A stretch of 64,000 bases of DNA from assembly GCF_016735675.1 (NCBI RefSeq), contig NZ_JAERSG010000001.1, forward strand, positions 1,054,001 to 1,118,000, given 5' to 3'. Below, one piece after another: positions 33,153 through 43,060 of the stretch (position 1 is the first letter of the stretch; each line of letters opens with the position of its first letter). Both the position numbers and the translations under genes were made by a program. The notes under the pieces are model-generated. The model worked only from the letters and a program-made list of their open reading frames with translations, did not search any database and had not been told where the DNA came from. The DNA is from Nocardioides baculatus (GTDB lineage Bacteria; Actinomycetota; Actinomycetes; Propionibacteriales; Nocardioidaceae).

Positions 33153-33221
33153 CGGCGTCGGAGCGAGGAGGGGCGCCGGAGCCGTCCCCCGCGGCGGCTC
33201 CGACGCCGTGCTCCGTCGGAG
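33153..33221. repeat. Inverted repeats in the divergent 220-bp gap
   Basis: 12-bp arms CGGCGTCGGAGC (33153-33164) and complement (33197-33208), followed by a small CTCCG/CGGAG hairpin (33211-33221). The gap 33103-33322 has no gene; these repeats and the operator at 33295 are all that is visible. Confidence 0.45.
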
Positions 33222-33294
33222 CGAGCAAGCCGCACACCCCCGCGTCGGCTCGCGCCGCAAGTATGGAGTGGCCGGTCGCTGCCACGCGGATCAA

Positions 33295-33311
33295 TAGTGC
33301 CGCTGGCACTA
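33295..33311. promoter_or_regulatory. Palindromic operator overlapping a -10
   Basis: TAGTGCC and GGCACTA (33295-33301, 33305-33311) form a perfect palindrome with a 3-nt centre. Its right end overlaps TAAACT (33310-33315), which is 7 nt before the ATG at 33323. A dimeric protein here would block transcription of the HTH gene; autorepression is a reasonable guess. Confidence 0.5.
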
Positions 33312-33322
33312 AACTGCCACGC

Positions 33323-34312
33323 ATGGCTGGTGACCCCTCCTCGGTGCTCGCCGCGCTCGGCCTCGACCGGACCGCCGAGAACCTCTACTTCCGGCTGGCG
33401 CCCCTGTCGGGCCACACGGTGGTGGGAGTGGCGCAGCTGGTGCAGACCGAGCCGGACCGACTGCTCCGGGACGTCCGGCCCATCGTGGAGCGTGGCCTGG
33501 TCGTCGTCGCCGACGAGCGCATCATCGTGCCTCCGCTGGCCGAGGCGGTCTCGGAGCTGGTCCTGCGCGAGGCGCGGATCGCCGCGACGTCCGCGACCAG
33601 GCTGGCCGAGCTCTCCTCGGCGGTGCCCCACCTGGTCGCGGCCGCCACCCGTCCGGACCGGGAGGACCTCGCCGAGGTGCGGCCCCTGGACGGCGAGCTC
33701 AGCTCGGGGGGCAACCCGATCGACCTGCTGCAGCTGATGGTGCGCACCAGCCGCGGCGACATGCTGTGGCTGCGTCCCGACGCATGGGCGATGCCGCGGG
33801 AGTCGCGCATCGCCGAGCTGCTCGCCGAGGCCATGGCGACGGGACGTCGCTCGCGCGCCATCTATCCGGTGCGTGCGGTCACGGAGGCGCCCGAGGCGCT
33901 GCGCACGCGGGCACGGCTCGGGGAGCAGGTGCGCGTCATCTCCGAGGTCCCGACGCGGATGTTCGTCCTCGGCGACTCCCATGCGGTGCTGCCCGAGCCG
34001 CTGGGCTTCGCCGACGAGCCACGGGTGCACATCCGCCAGCGATCGGTCGTGGCCGCCCTGACGCTGTGGTTCGAGGCGCTGTGGCTCCGCGCGTCGCCGC
34101 TGCCCGAGCTCGAGGGCGGCGCCGGACACCTCGACTCCCGACGCTTCCTGCTGGAGCAGCTGATGGCCGGCGCCACCGACGAGGTCATCGCGCGCAAGCT
34201 GGGCATCGGCCTGCGGACGGTGCGACGCAGGATCGCCGAGCTCATGGTCGAGCTGGGTGTCGACACTCGCTTCCAGGCTGGAGTGGAGGCGGTCCGCCGC
34301 GGGTGGCTATGA
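33323..34312 (+). CDS. LuxR-type helix-turn-helix regulator with TrmB-like N-terminus
   Basis: A 329-residue regulator. Residues 1-70 look like a winged helix of the TrmB/MarR kind (SSVLAALGLDRTAENLYFRL), the middle is a PLD-like sensory region (about 120-255), and the C-terminus has a LuxR-like HTH, GATDEVIARKLGIGLRTVRR (about 277-296). Proteins of this plan are frequent in Actinobacteria, often beside biosynthetic clusters; no cluster is evident here. Leaderless start. The last 6 bp overlap the convergent lipid-kinase gene. Confidence 0.8.
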   Translation: MAGDPSSVLAALGLDRTAENLYFRLAPLSGHTVVGVAQLVQTEPDRLLRDVRPIVERGLVVVADERIIVPPLAEAVSELVLREARIAATSATRLAELSSAVPHLVAAATRPDREDLAEVRPLDGELSSGGNPIDLLQLMVRTSRGDMLWLRPDAWAMPRESRIAELLAEAMATGRRSRAIYPVRAVTEAPEALRTRARLGEQVRVISEVPTRMFVLGDSHAVLPEPLGFADEPRVHIRQRSVVAALTLWFEALWLRASPLPELEGGAGHLDSRRFLLEQLMAGATDEVIARKLGIGLRTVRRRIAELMVELGVDTRFQAGVEAVRRGWL

Positions 34313-35221
34313 CGGCAGGATCATGGAGTACGCCGCCGGCTCGAGGCGCCAGCTGCGGCTGCGCTCGGGCCCGTCGATCTCTCCGTCGGCCGACATCCAG
34401 AACTCGTCGCCGCTCACCTTGACGGACTTCCCGCGGAGCATCAGCACGTCGTCGCGGTCGTCCTGGTCACCGTTGCGCAGCTTGGCGACGTAGCCGAGCT
34501 TCGCCATCGGTCCCACCGCCCGGCTGATCATCACGTCGAGCTGGCCGTCCTCGGTGTCGGCCTCGGGGTTGAGCTCGGTGCCACCGCCGACGTTGCTGCC
34601 GTTGCCGATCGCGACCATGAGCACCGGGCGGTCGACGTCGTTGACGACCCTGCCGTCGACCTCGACGCGCATCCGCCAGCTGGGCGGGTGGAATGCCGAG
34701 AGGAGGGCGCCGATCGGGTAGCCGAGCTTGCCGAGGTTGACCTTGCCGACACCCACGGCGCCGAGCCGGCCCTTCCACCTGGCTCCCTTGCGACTGGCCT
34801 GCGCGCCGACGCCGACGTGGACGTTGTTGACCACGACAGTGCCGGTCTCGTCGATGATCAGGTCGACCTTGCGCGGCTCGCCGTCGAGCACCAGCCGCGC
34901 GGCGTCCTCGATGTCGAGCGGGATGTCGTTGCCGCGGGCGAAGTCGTTGCCGGTGCCCATCGGCAGGAGGCCGAGCGTCGAGCCGGCCAGCTCGTGGCGC
35001 TTGTGCAGCGCGGTCACGACCGCGTGGATGCTGCCGTCACCGCCGGCGACGACGACCGTACGGCCGCCGGCGCGGTGCAGCACACCGTCGAGCTCGCCGG
35101 GGTTGGAGGTCTTGGCCACCTCGACCGACGCCCCGGACCGGAGGATCTCGAGGGCGGTGGCGAGAGTCTCCTCGTCGGACGTGCCGGCGTCGGCATTGGT
35201 GATGACGAGGAGCGAGCGCAC
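34307..35221 (-). CDS. Diacylglycerol/lipid kinase (DagK_cat family)
   Basis: A 304-residue lipid kinase. The ATP site is shown by NADAGTSDEE (about 8-17), VVVAGGDGSIHAVVTAL (about 54-70) and LGLLPMGTGNDFARG (about 80-94); the C-terminal beta-domain includes NNVHVGVGAQASRKG and GGGTELNPEADTEDGQLDV. The family phosphorylates diacylglycerol or sphingosine-like lipids. GTG at 35221 is chosen because TACTGT (35228-35233) is 6 nt upstream; a longer frame would enter the purA leader. Confidence 0.83.
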   Translation of the reverse strand: MRSLLVITNADAGTSDEETLATALEILRSGASVEVAKTSNPGELDGVLHRAGGRTVVVAGGDGSIHAVVTALHKRHELAGSTLGLLPMGTGNDFARGNDIPLDIEDAARLVLDGEPRKVDLIIDETGTVVVNNVHVGVGAQASRKGARWKGRLGAVGVGKVNLGKLGYPIGALLSAFHPPSWRMRVEVDGRVVNDVDRPVLMVAIGNGSNVGGGTELNPEADTEDGQLDVMISRAVGPMAKLGYVAKLRNGDQDDRDDVLMLRGKSVKVSGDEFWMSADGEIDGPERSRSWRLEPAAYSMILPS

Positions 35222-35256
35222 GATCGGACAGTAGTCCACCCACGGTGGGGGTGCGG

Positions 35257-35310
35257 TAGCGTGGCGTCGCAAGAGCTCCGGTGCCTTGTGCCGGGGCTGT
35301 TTCGTTTTCT
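35257..35310 (+). promoter_or_regulatory. purA promoter and leader hairpin
   Basis: TAGCGT (35257-35262) is a candidate -10. About 12 nt later AGCTCCGG (35274-35281) pairs with CCGGGGCT (35291-35298) over 8 bp with one G-T, and is followed at once by the T-rich run GTTTCGTTTT (35299-35308). This looks like an intrinsic terminator inside the leader, so attenuation is possible. The purA AGGAGG ribosome site (35323-35328) lies 25 nt after it. Confidence 0.45.
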
Positions 35311-35334
35311 GTCGAATGACACAGGAGGGCTGAG

Positions 35335-36621
<1,287 letters not shown>

Positions 36622-36628
36622 CGGTGCC

Positions 36629-37375
36629 GTGACCAGGTCGGTGGGCGACCACCTCCTCCGGGTCGCGGGGGCGCACCGCACCCAGGCGCTCAACGCGCAG
36701 CTCGCCGGCCTGTTGGCGCTGGTCGCCGGCATCCTCAACTCCGTCGGCTTCGTGGCCGTGTCGGTCTACACCTCGCACATGACCGGCATCACCGCGAGCC
36801 TCGCCGACCACCTGGTGCTCGGCGGAGCGGGTGCGGTCGGCACGGCCGGCTGCGCCCTGGCGTCGTTCGTGCTCGGCTCGATGGCCTGCGCCTGGGTCTT
36901 CAACTGGGGACGCCGTCGTGACCTGCGCGGCAGGTACGCCCTGGTGCTGGTGGTCGAAGCGGTGCTGATCCTCTGCTTCGGCCTGCTCGCCGACGTGTCG
37001 AGGTGGTCCCACGACGAGCTGCTCTTCGTCGGCGTCCTCTGCTTCACCATGGGCCTGCAGAACGCCGTGATCACCAAGATCTCCGGTGCCCAGATCCGCA
37101 CCACCCACGTCACCGGGATGATCACCGACATCGGCATCGAGCTGGGCAAGCTCACCTATGTGCCGCGCACGCCGGGGCTGGCGCCGGTCCAGGCCGACCG
37201 GGCCAAGCTCGGCCTGCTCGTGACGCTGGTGTCGCTCTTCTTCGTCGGCGGAGTCCTGGGCGCCGCGGGCTACCTGCGGTTCGGGTTCGTCACGTTGGTG
37301 CCGGCGGCCCTGGTGCTGCTGGTGGCCTCGGCAGCCCCGGTGCTGGCTGACCTGCGGCACGCCCGGCGCCGATAG
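36629..37375 (+). CDS. YoaK/DUF1275 family membrane protein
   Basis: A 248-residue membrane protein with about six helices. DUF1275 signatures are AGILNSVGFVAVSVYTSHMTGI (split across residues 33-54), GLQNAVITKISGAQIRTTHVTGMITDIG (split, about 150-175). The family role is unknown, with hints of transport or stress function. GTG at 36629 starts 7 bp after purA. Its TAG stop (37373-37375) is also the start of the TAGGCT -10 of purD. Confidence 0.83.
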   Translation: MTRSVGDHLLRVAGAHRTQALNAQLAGLLALVAGILNSVGFVAVSVYTSHMTGITASLADHLVLGGAGAVGTAGCALASFVLGSMACAWVFNWGRRRDLRGRYALVLVVEAVLILCFGLLADVSRWSHDELLFVGVLCFTMGLQNAVITKISGAQIRTTHVTGMITDIGIELGKLTYVPRTPGLAPVQADRAKLGLLVTLVSLFFVGGVLGAAGYLRFGFVTLVPAALVLLVASAAPVLADLRHARRR

Positions 37376-37378
37376 GCT
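37373..37378 (+). promoter_or_regulatory. purD -10 made from the upstream stop codon
   Basis: TAGGCT: the first three bases are the stop codon of the DUF1275 gene. Eight nt separate it from the purD GTG (37387). Confidence 0.45.
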
Positions 37379-37386
37379 CGCCTCCC

Positions 37387-38655
37387 GTGAAGACCCTCGT
37401 CATCGGCACCGGCGGCCGGGAGCACGCGCTCGCCCTGGCCCTCTCGCTCGACCCGGCCGTGCACGAGGTGCACGCGGCCCCCGGCAACCCCGGGATCGGC
37501 GAGGTCGCCACCCTCCACGACGTGGACTCCATGGACGGCGCGGCGGTCGCCGCCCTCGCGACGGCGCTCGCCGCCGACCTCGTGGTCGTCGGGCCGGAAG
37601 CACCCCTCGTGGCGGGCATCGCCGACGCCGTACGCGACGCCGGGATCGCCTGCTTCGGGCCGTCGCTGGCCGCCGCCCGGCTCGAGGGGTCGAAGGCCTT
37701 CGCCAAGGAGGTGATGGCCACCGCCGGCGTGCCGACCGCCGGCTCCCGCACCTGCGCCACCGCTGACGAGGTCGCCGCGGCGCTCGACGCGTTCGGCGCA
37801 CCCCACGTCGTCAAGGACGACGCCCTCGCCGCCGGCAAGGGCGTGGTGGTGACCAACGACCGCGACGAGGCCCTTGCTCACGCGGCCGGGTGCGAGCGGG
37901 TCGTCGTCGAGGAGTTCCTCGACGGTCCCGAGTTCTCCCTGTTCGTGGTCTGCGACGGCACGATCGGCCGACCGCTCCTGCCGGCCCAGGACTTCAAGCG
38001 GATCTTCGACGGCGGCCGCGGTCCCAACACCGGTGGCATGGGGTCCTACGCGCCGCTGGACTGGCTGCCGGGCGACATGGTGCAGGCCGTGATGGCCAAG
38101 GTCGTCGACCCGACGCTCGCCGAGATGCGACGCCTCGACGCTCCCTTCGTCGGCTGCCTCTACGTCGGCCTCGCGCTGACGTCGGCCGGCCCGAAGGTCA
38201 TCGAGTTCAACGTCCGCTTCGGTGACCCCGACATCCAGCCGGTGCTCGCCCTGCTGGAGTCGCCGCTCGGCGCGCTGCTCGCCGCGGCAGCGGTCGGCAA
38301 CCTGGCCGACGTACCGGAGCCGGAGTTCGCCGACGGAGCAGCGGTGTCCGTGGTGATGGCCAGCGCCGGCTATCCCGAGGGCTCGTCGGCGGGCGACGTC
38401 ATCGTCGGCACCGAGACGCTCGCGGTCGAGACCGACGTGGACGTGATCCACGCCGGTACGGCACGCACCGACGCCGGACTGGTGACGGCGGGCGGGCGCG
38501 TGCTCGCGGTCCGTGCGACCGGGTCCGACGTCGCCGACGCCCGCGCGAAGGCGTACGAGGGCATCTCGTCGATCAGCTTCCCGGGCGCCCAGTGGCGCCG
38601 CGACATCGCCGCCGAGCCGCTCGGCGTCGTCGAGGGAGCGGCGTCGCGTGGCTGA
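37387..38655 (+). CDS. purD: Phosphoribosylamine--glycine ligase (GAR synthetase)
   Basis: Joins glycine to phosphoribosylamine with ATP, step 2 of purine synthesis (EC 6.3.4.13). A 422-residue ATP-grasp enzyme starting with the GTGGREHAL loop (about 7-15). The ATP-grasp core has VVKDDALAAGKGVVV (about 139-153), EEFLDGPEFSLF (about 175-186) and the RIFDGGRGPNTGGMGSY element, and NVRFGDPDIQ (about 275-284) carries metal ligands. GTG start at 37387, short leader. It overlaps the next gene by 8 bp. Confidence 0.96.
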   Translation: MKTLVIGTGGREHALALALSLDPAVHEVHAAPGNPGIGEVATLHDVDSMDGAAVAALATALAADLVVVGPEAPLVAGIADAVRDAGIACFGPSLAAARLEGSKAFAKEVMATAGVPTAGSRTCATADEVAAALDAFGAPHVVKDDALAAGKGVVVTNDRDEALAHAAGCERVVVEEFLDGPEFSLFVVCDGTIGRPLLPAQDFKRIFDGGRGPNTGGMGSYAPLDWLPGDMVQAVMAKVVDPTLAEMRRLDAPFVGCLYVGLALTSAGPKVIEFNVRFGDPDIQPVLALLESPLGALLAAAAVGNLADVPEPEFADGAAVSVVMASAGYPEGSSAGDVIVGTETLAVETDVDVIHAGTARTDAGLVTAGGRVLAVRATGSDVADARAKAYEGISSISFPGAQWRRDIAAEPLGVVEGAASRG

Positions 38656-39199
38656 CGCCTTCACCTTGGGCACGGACCTGGTGATGCGCGAGGTGCTGCA
38701 CGGCGCGCTGTGGGCCCACTGGCTCGAGCGGGTCGTCGCGGACGACGGGCCCCACGGTGTCCTTGCGACCTTCCAGCCCAGCGGCACGCCTCTGTCCTTC
38801 CCTCCCCACCCGACCCCGCACCCGTGGGGCCACCTCGACGCCTGGCAGGGCACGTCGGTGCTCAAGCTCCGCCGTGCCGGCGACTGGTATGCCGTGTGGA
38901 AGTTCTTCGACGCCGACGGCGCCCACCTGTCGTGGTACGTCAACTTCGAGACGCCCTACGTCCGGCAGCCCGACGGCATCGACGTCAACGACCTCCAGCT
39001 CGACATCGTGATCCCGCCCGGTGAGCCGTGGCGCTGGAAGGACGTGCAGGACCTCGCGCCCTCGCTGGCCGCCGGTCGGATCTCGCAGGACGAGCTGCTC
39101 GCCGTGCTGGATGCCGGCTCCGAGGTCGCCGATCTGCTCGACCGTGACGATCGCTGGTGGGCGCCGTGGGACGACTGGTCACCGACGGTGGGAGAATGA
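38648..39199 (+). CDS. DUF402 domain protein (possible nucleoside-phosphate phosphatase)
   Basis: A 183-residue protein of the DUF402 (FomD/Ntdp-like) fold. Signatures are FFDADGAHLSWYVNFETPYV (about 87-106) followed by IDVNDLQLDIVIPPGEPWRWKD (split, about 112-133), with an acidic metal-binding cluster. Family members hydrolyse nucleoside di- or triphosphates or cytidylyl intermediates. The GTG at 38648 lies inside purD (8-bp overlap) and the stop abuts purB, so it belongs to a purD-DUF402-purB transcript. Confidence 0.78.
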   Translation: MADAFTLGTDLVMREVLHGALWAHWLERVVADDGPHGVLATFQPSGTPLSFPPHPTPHPWGHLDAWQGTSVLKLRRAGDWYAVWKFFDADGAHLSWYVNFETPYVRQPDGIDVNDLQLDIVIPPGEPWRWKDVQDLAPSLAAGRISQDELLAVLDAGSEVADLLDRDDRWWAPWDDWSPTVGE

Positions 39200-39204
39200 G
39201 GGCC

Positions 39205-40623
39205 GTGAGCGTCCCCAACGTCCTGGCCACCCGCTACGCCGGCGCCGACCTCGCCGAGATCTGGTCGCCCGAGCACAAGATCGTCCTCGAGCGCCAGCTC
39301 TGGGTCGCGGTCCTGAAGGCCCAGCGCGACCTCGGCATCGACGTGCCCGACGGCGTCGTCGAGGCCTACGAGTCGGTGATCGAGAAGGTCGACCTCGACT
39401 CGATCGCTCGGCGTGAGCGCGTCACCCGCCACGACGTGAAGGCGCGCATCGAGGAGTTCTCGGCCCTGGCGGGGCACGAACACATCCACAAGGGCATGAC
39501 CTCGCGCGACCTGACCGAGAACGTCGAGCAGCTCCAGGTACGCCGTTCGCTCGAGGTCGTGCGCGACCGCGCCGTCGCCGCCCTGGTCCGGCTCGGCCGG
39601 CTGGCCGCCGAGCACGAGGCCACCGTGATGGCGGGCCGCTCGCACAACGTGGCCGCCCAGGCGACCACGCTCGGCAAGCGCTTCGCGACCGTCGCCGACG
39701 AGATGCTGACCGGCGTCCAGCGGATCGAGGAGCTGCTCGCGCGCTACCCGCTGCGCGGGATCAAGGGTCCGATGGGCACGTCGCAGGACATGCTCGACCT
39801 GCTCGACGGCGACGCCGCGAAGCTCGACGACCTCGAGCAGCGCGTGGCGACGCACCTCGGCTTCGAGCAGACGCTCACGAGCGTCGGCCAGGTCTATCCC
39901 CGCTCGCTCGACTTCGACGTCGTGTCGGCGCTGGTGCAGCTGGTCAGCGGCCCGTCCAACCTCGCCACCACGGTGCGGCTGATGGCCGGCCACGAGCTGG
40001 TGACCGAGGGCTTCAAGGAGGGCCAGGTCGGATCGTCGGCCATGCCCCACAAGATGAACACCCGCTCCTGCGAGCGGGTCAACGGCCTCGCCGTCATCCT
40101 CCGCGGCCACCTCTCGATGGTGAGCGAGCTCGCCGGTGACCAGTGGAACGAGGGCGACGTGTCCTGCTCCGTCGTCCGCCGGGTCGCCCTGCCCGACGCC
40201 TTCTTCGCGACCGACGGGCTCTTCCAGACCTTCCTCACCGTGCTCGACGAGTTCGGTGCCTTCCCGGCGGTCATCCAGCGCGAGCTCGACCGCTACCTGC
40301 CGTTCCTGACCACCACCAAGGTGCTGATGGCTGCGGTCCGCAACGGCGTCGGCCGCGAGGCCGCGCACGAGGCGATCAAGGAGGCCGCCGTCGGCACGGC
40401 CCTGGCGATGCGGGGCGGCCGGGCCGACAACGACGTGTTCGCCAAGCTCGCCGCCGATGCCCGCCTCGGCCTCACCCGAGACCAGATCGAGGCGCTCGTC
40501 GCCGACCCCATCGAGTTCACCGGCGCGGCCGTCGCCCAGACCCGTGCGGTCGTCGCCCGGGTCGAGGCGCTCGCGGCCCGCCACCCCGACGCGGCGGCGT
40601 ACGTCCCCGGCGCGATCCTCTGA
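39205..40623 (+). CDS. purB: Adenylosuccinate lyase
   Basis: Cleaves SAICAR to AICAR and adenylosuccinate to AMP, both releasing fumarate (EC 4.3.2.2). The 472-residue enzyme has HEHIHKGMTSRDLTEN (about 90-105), with TSRD as the substrate loop, and the superfamily signature GSSAMPHKMNTRSCERV (about 277-293) that carries the mobile catalytic serine. The GTG at 39205 (VSVPNVLATRYA) is preferred; an ATG at 39196 overlaps the previous stop (ATGA) and is the alternative. Confidence 0.95.
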   Translation: MSVPNVLATRYAGADLAEIWSPEHKIVLERQLWVAVLKAQRDLGIDVPDGVVEAYESVIEKVDLDSIARRERVTRHDVKARIEEFSALAGHEHIHKGMTSRDLTENVEQLQVRRSLEVVRDRAVAALVRLGRLAAEHEATVMAGRSHNVAAQATTLGKRFATVADEMLTGVQRIEELLARYPLRGIKGPMGTSQDMLDLLDGDAAKLDDLEQRVATHLGFEQTLTSVGQVYPRSLDFDVVSALVQLVSGPSNLATTVRLMAGHELVTEGFKEGQVGSSAMPHKMNTRSCERVNGLAVILRGHLSMVSELAGDQWNEGDVSCSVVRRVALPDAFFATDGLFQTFLTVLDEFGAFPAVIQRELDRYLPFLTTTKVLMAAVRNGVGREAAHEAIKEAAVGTALAMRGGRADNDVFAKLAADARLGLTRDQIEALVADPIEFTGAAVAQTRAVVARVEALAARHPDAAAYVPGAIL

Positions 40624-40660
40624 CCGGGGGTTGTCAGGCTCTCGCTGAAGGAACCCGCGG

Positions 40661-42100
40661 TCAGTCCCCGAGCCGCCAGGACCGGACGGCGGCGGCGAGG
40701 GCGATCGCGAGCACGGCGAGCGCCGTTAGGAGGGCCGAGCGCGCCGCCACGGGAGCGGACGCTGCGGCGTTGACGGCCTGGTAGACCGTCATCAGCAGGG
40801 CCGCGCCGAGGGCGGACCCGATGCGCTGGCCGGTCTGGAGCGCGCCACCGGCCGCGCCGCCCATCTGGGGCGGCACCTCGGCGAGGGTCAGCGTGAAGTT
40901 GGGGGAGATGACACCGCCGCCGCCGATGCCCGCGAGGAACATCGCCGGCGCGAGGGTCCACCACAACCGGTCGGTCGGCTGCGTCACCAGCAGCGCTGCG
41001 AGCGCGGTGCCGGTCATCATCACCGACAGCGCCACCAGCGTGACCTTGCGGCCCAGCCGTCCGACCAGCTTGCCGGCCAGCGGCGACGTGGCGGCCGCGC
41101 CGACGGCGAAGGGCGTCATCAGCAGCGCGGCCCGCAGCGGCGAGAACCCCTCGCCCTCCTGCAGGTGCACCGACAGCACGAGGAAGATCCCGGTGAAGCC
41201 GGTGAAGTAGAGGGTGCCGACCAGCAGCCCGTTGGCGTAGCCGGGCAACCCGCGCAGCAGCGAGACGTCGAGCAGCGGCGGGTGACCGCGATCCACCGTC
41301 CGCGCCTCCCACCGCACGAACGCCCACGCGAGCGGCGGGAAGGCGAGCAGCAGCACCAGCGGCAGCCCGACCCCGCCCTCCAGGCTGATCAGCGGGTAGA
41401 GGACCGCCAGCACCGCGAGCCCGAGCAGCAGGGCACCGGGCAGGTCCACCCGCGGGTCCTTCTCGGCGTCGGCGCCGGCGTCGTTGTCGGGCACCATCCG
41501 CCGGATCAGCACGAGGGCGACGAGGCCGATCGGGACGTTGATGAGGAAGAGCGAGCGCCAGCCGTTGTCCTCCCCGAGCAGGCCGATGAGCAGGCCGCCG
41601 ATGAGTGGCCCGGCGGCCGAGGCGACCGCGACCGTGAAGCCGAACATCCCGAAGGCGCGCCCCCGCTCCTCGCCGCGGAAGAGCTGCTGGATCAGGCCGG
41701 AGTTCTGCGGCGTCAGCAGGCCCGCGCTCGCACCCTGCACCAGCCGCGCGACGACGATGGCGGCCGCGTTGGGCGCGAGCCCGACGGCGAGGCTCGAGAC
41801 GATGAAGCCGGTCAGCCCGATCGTCATCAGGCGCCGCCGGCCGTGCGCGTCGCCGAGCCGCCCGCCGGCGACCAGCGTCATCCCGAACGCGAGTGCGTAC
41901 CCCGACACCACCCACTGGATGGTCGCCGCGCTGGTGTCGAGGCCCGCGCGGATCGACGGGACCGCGACGTTGACGATCGTGACGTCGAGCAGCGACATGA
42001 ATCCCACGACCAGCGACACCGCGAGCACGCGCCAGCGACGGGGGTCGGGCTCGTACGTCGCCTCGCCGCGGGCGGCGTCGGTCTCCTCGCTCTGCGTCAT
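40661..42100 (-). CDS. MFS transporter, DHA2 family
   Basis: A 479-residue drug:H+ antiporter type with about 14 helices. Motif D1 is LLDVTIVNVAVPSI, motif A GRLGDAHGRRRLMTIG and motif C SAAGPLIGGLLIGLLG. It is one of three DHA2 exporters in this window but not especially close to the other two. An AAGGCT box lies 7 nt upstream of the ATG. Divergent from the acylphosphatase gene. The substrate is unknown. Confidence 0.87.
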   Translation of the reverse strand: MTQSEETDAARGEATYEPDPRRWRVLAVSLVVGFMSLLDVTIVNVAVPSIRAGLDTSAATIQWVVSGYALAFGMTLVAGGRLGDAHGRRRLMTIGLTGFIVSSLAVGLAPNAAAIVVARLVQGASAGLLTPQNSGLIQQLFRGEERGRAFGMFGFTVAVASAAGPLIGGLLIGLLGEDNGWRSLFLINVPIGLVALVLIRRMVPDNDAGADAEKDPRVDLPGALLLGLAVLAVLYPLISLEGGVGLPLVLLLAFPPLAWAFVRWEARTVDRGHPPLLDVSLLRGLPGYANGLLVGTLYFTGFTGIFLVLSVHLQEGEGFSPLRAALLMTPFAVGAAATSPLAGKLVGRLGRKVTLVALSVMMTGTALAALLVTQPTDRLWWTLAPAMFLAGIGGGGVISPNFTLTLAEVPPQMGGAAGGALQTGQRIGSALGAALLMTVYQAVNAAASAPVAARSALLTALAVLAIALAAAVRSWRLGD

Positions 42101-42149
42101 CGGCGCCAGCCTTGCACCCGCTGCCATGCGCCGTCCCCGCCCGTCGGGG

Positions 42150-42155
42150 CATGAT
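42150..42155 (+). promoter_or_regulatory. -10 element, leaderless start
   Basis: CATGAT, 6 nt before the acylphosphatase ATG at 42162. Confidence 0.4.
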
Positions 42156-42161
42156 CGGGAC

Positions 42162-42431
42162 ATGTTGGCGGTCCAGGCCCGGGTGACCGGACGGGTGCAG
42201 GGGGTCTCGTTCCGCTGGTGCACCCAGGAGCGGGCGCGGCAGCTCGGCGTCACCGGCTGGGTCCGCAACGAGCCCGACGGCTCGGTGCTCGTCCACGCCG
42301 AGGGCGAGGACGTCGCGGTCGACGCGCTCGTCACCTGGTGCCGCACCGGGCCGTCGATGGCGCGCGTCACCGACGTGGCGGTACGGGAGGCGGCGGCGAG
42401 CGGCGCGACGTCGTTCGAGACGCGCTACTGA
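42162..42431 (+). CDS. acyP: Acylphosphatase
   Basis: Hydrolyses acyl phosphates such as acetyl or carbamoyl phosphate (EC 3.6.1.7). The 89-residue protein has the phosphate loop GRVQGVSFRW with Arg18 as the phosphate-binding residue and Asn36 in GWVRNEPDGSV as the water-orienting residue. The loop reads GVSFRW in place of the commoner GVxYR, a mild variation. Leaderless start. The gap to the next gene is 62 bp. Confidence 0.92.
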   Translation: MLAVQARVTGRVQGVSFRWCTQERARQLGVTGWVRNEPDGSVLVHAEGEDVAVDALVTWCRTGPSMARVTDVAVREAAASGATSFETRY

Positions 42432-42493
42432 TCCTGGGAAGAAATCCGCCCGACGCCTGCAACGATCCGGGGCGAGGCGGACACGGGGGAGTC

Positions 42494-43060
42494 ATGAACG
42501 CATCGGGGGACACGCGCGAGGAGACCTTCCGCGGGTTGTACGCGGCACACTTCGACTGCGTCCTGGGCTACGCGCTCCGGCGTACGTCGCGCGCCGAGGA
42601 CGCCGCGGACGTGACGGCCGAGACGTTCCTCGTCGCCTGGCGTCGTCTCCAGCACGTCCCGGTCGGTGACGCGGCGCGTCCGTGGCTGTACGCCGTGGCC
42701 CGCCGCCAGCTCGCCAACCAGCGCCGCGGAGAGCTGCGACGCCGGCGGCTCGGGGAGCGGCTGCGTCACGACCTCGCTGTGGTCGTCCCGGACGTCAGCG
42801 ACCAGGTGGTGCAGGACCACACCGTCGACGCCGCGATGGCCAGGCTCAGCGCGCGCGACGAGGAGGTGCTGCAGCTGCACCTGTGGGAGGGCCTCGAGCC
42901 GCGTGAGATCGGCGAGGTCCTCGGGCTCTCCGGGACCGTGGTGCGGCCGCGGCTCTCCCGCGCCCGCGCCAGGTTGCGCGAGCTGCTCGGCAACGATCCA
43001 CCGGCTGCCGGACACATCCAGGACAAGCACCCGACCCCGTCCCGCGAGGAGGAGCGATGA
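42494..43060 (+). CDS. ECF sigma factor (module 3)
   Basis: A 188-residue ECF factor. Region 2 is visible as FDCVLGYALRRTSRAEDAADVTAETFLVAW (split, about 18-47), region 4 as LSARDEEVLQLHLWEGLEPREIGEVLGLSGTVV (about 118-150). This resembles the RpoE-like SigM/SigE-type factors rather than the two tandem factors at 22-25 kb. A GGGGGAG Shine-Dalgarno precedes the ATG. The stop overlaps the start of a membrane protein gene (ATGA), giving the conventional sigma then partner order. Confidence 0.88.
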   Translation: MNASGDTREETFRGLYAAHFDCVLGYALRRTSRAEDAADVTAETFLVAWRRLQHVPVGDAARPWLYAVARRQLANQRRGELRRRRLGERLRHDLAVVVPDVSDQVVQDHTVDAAMARLSARDEEVLQLHLWEGLEPREIGEVLGLSGTVVRPRLSRARARLRELLGNDPPAAGHIQDKHPTPSREEER

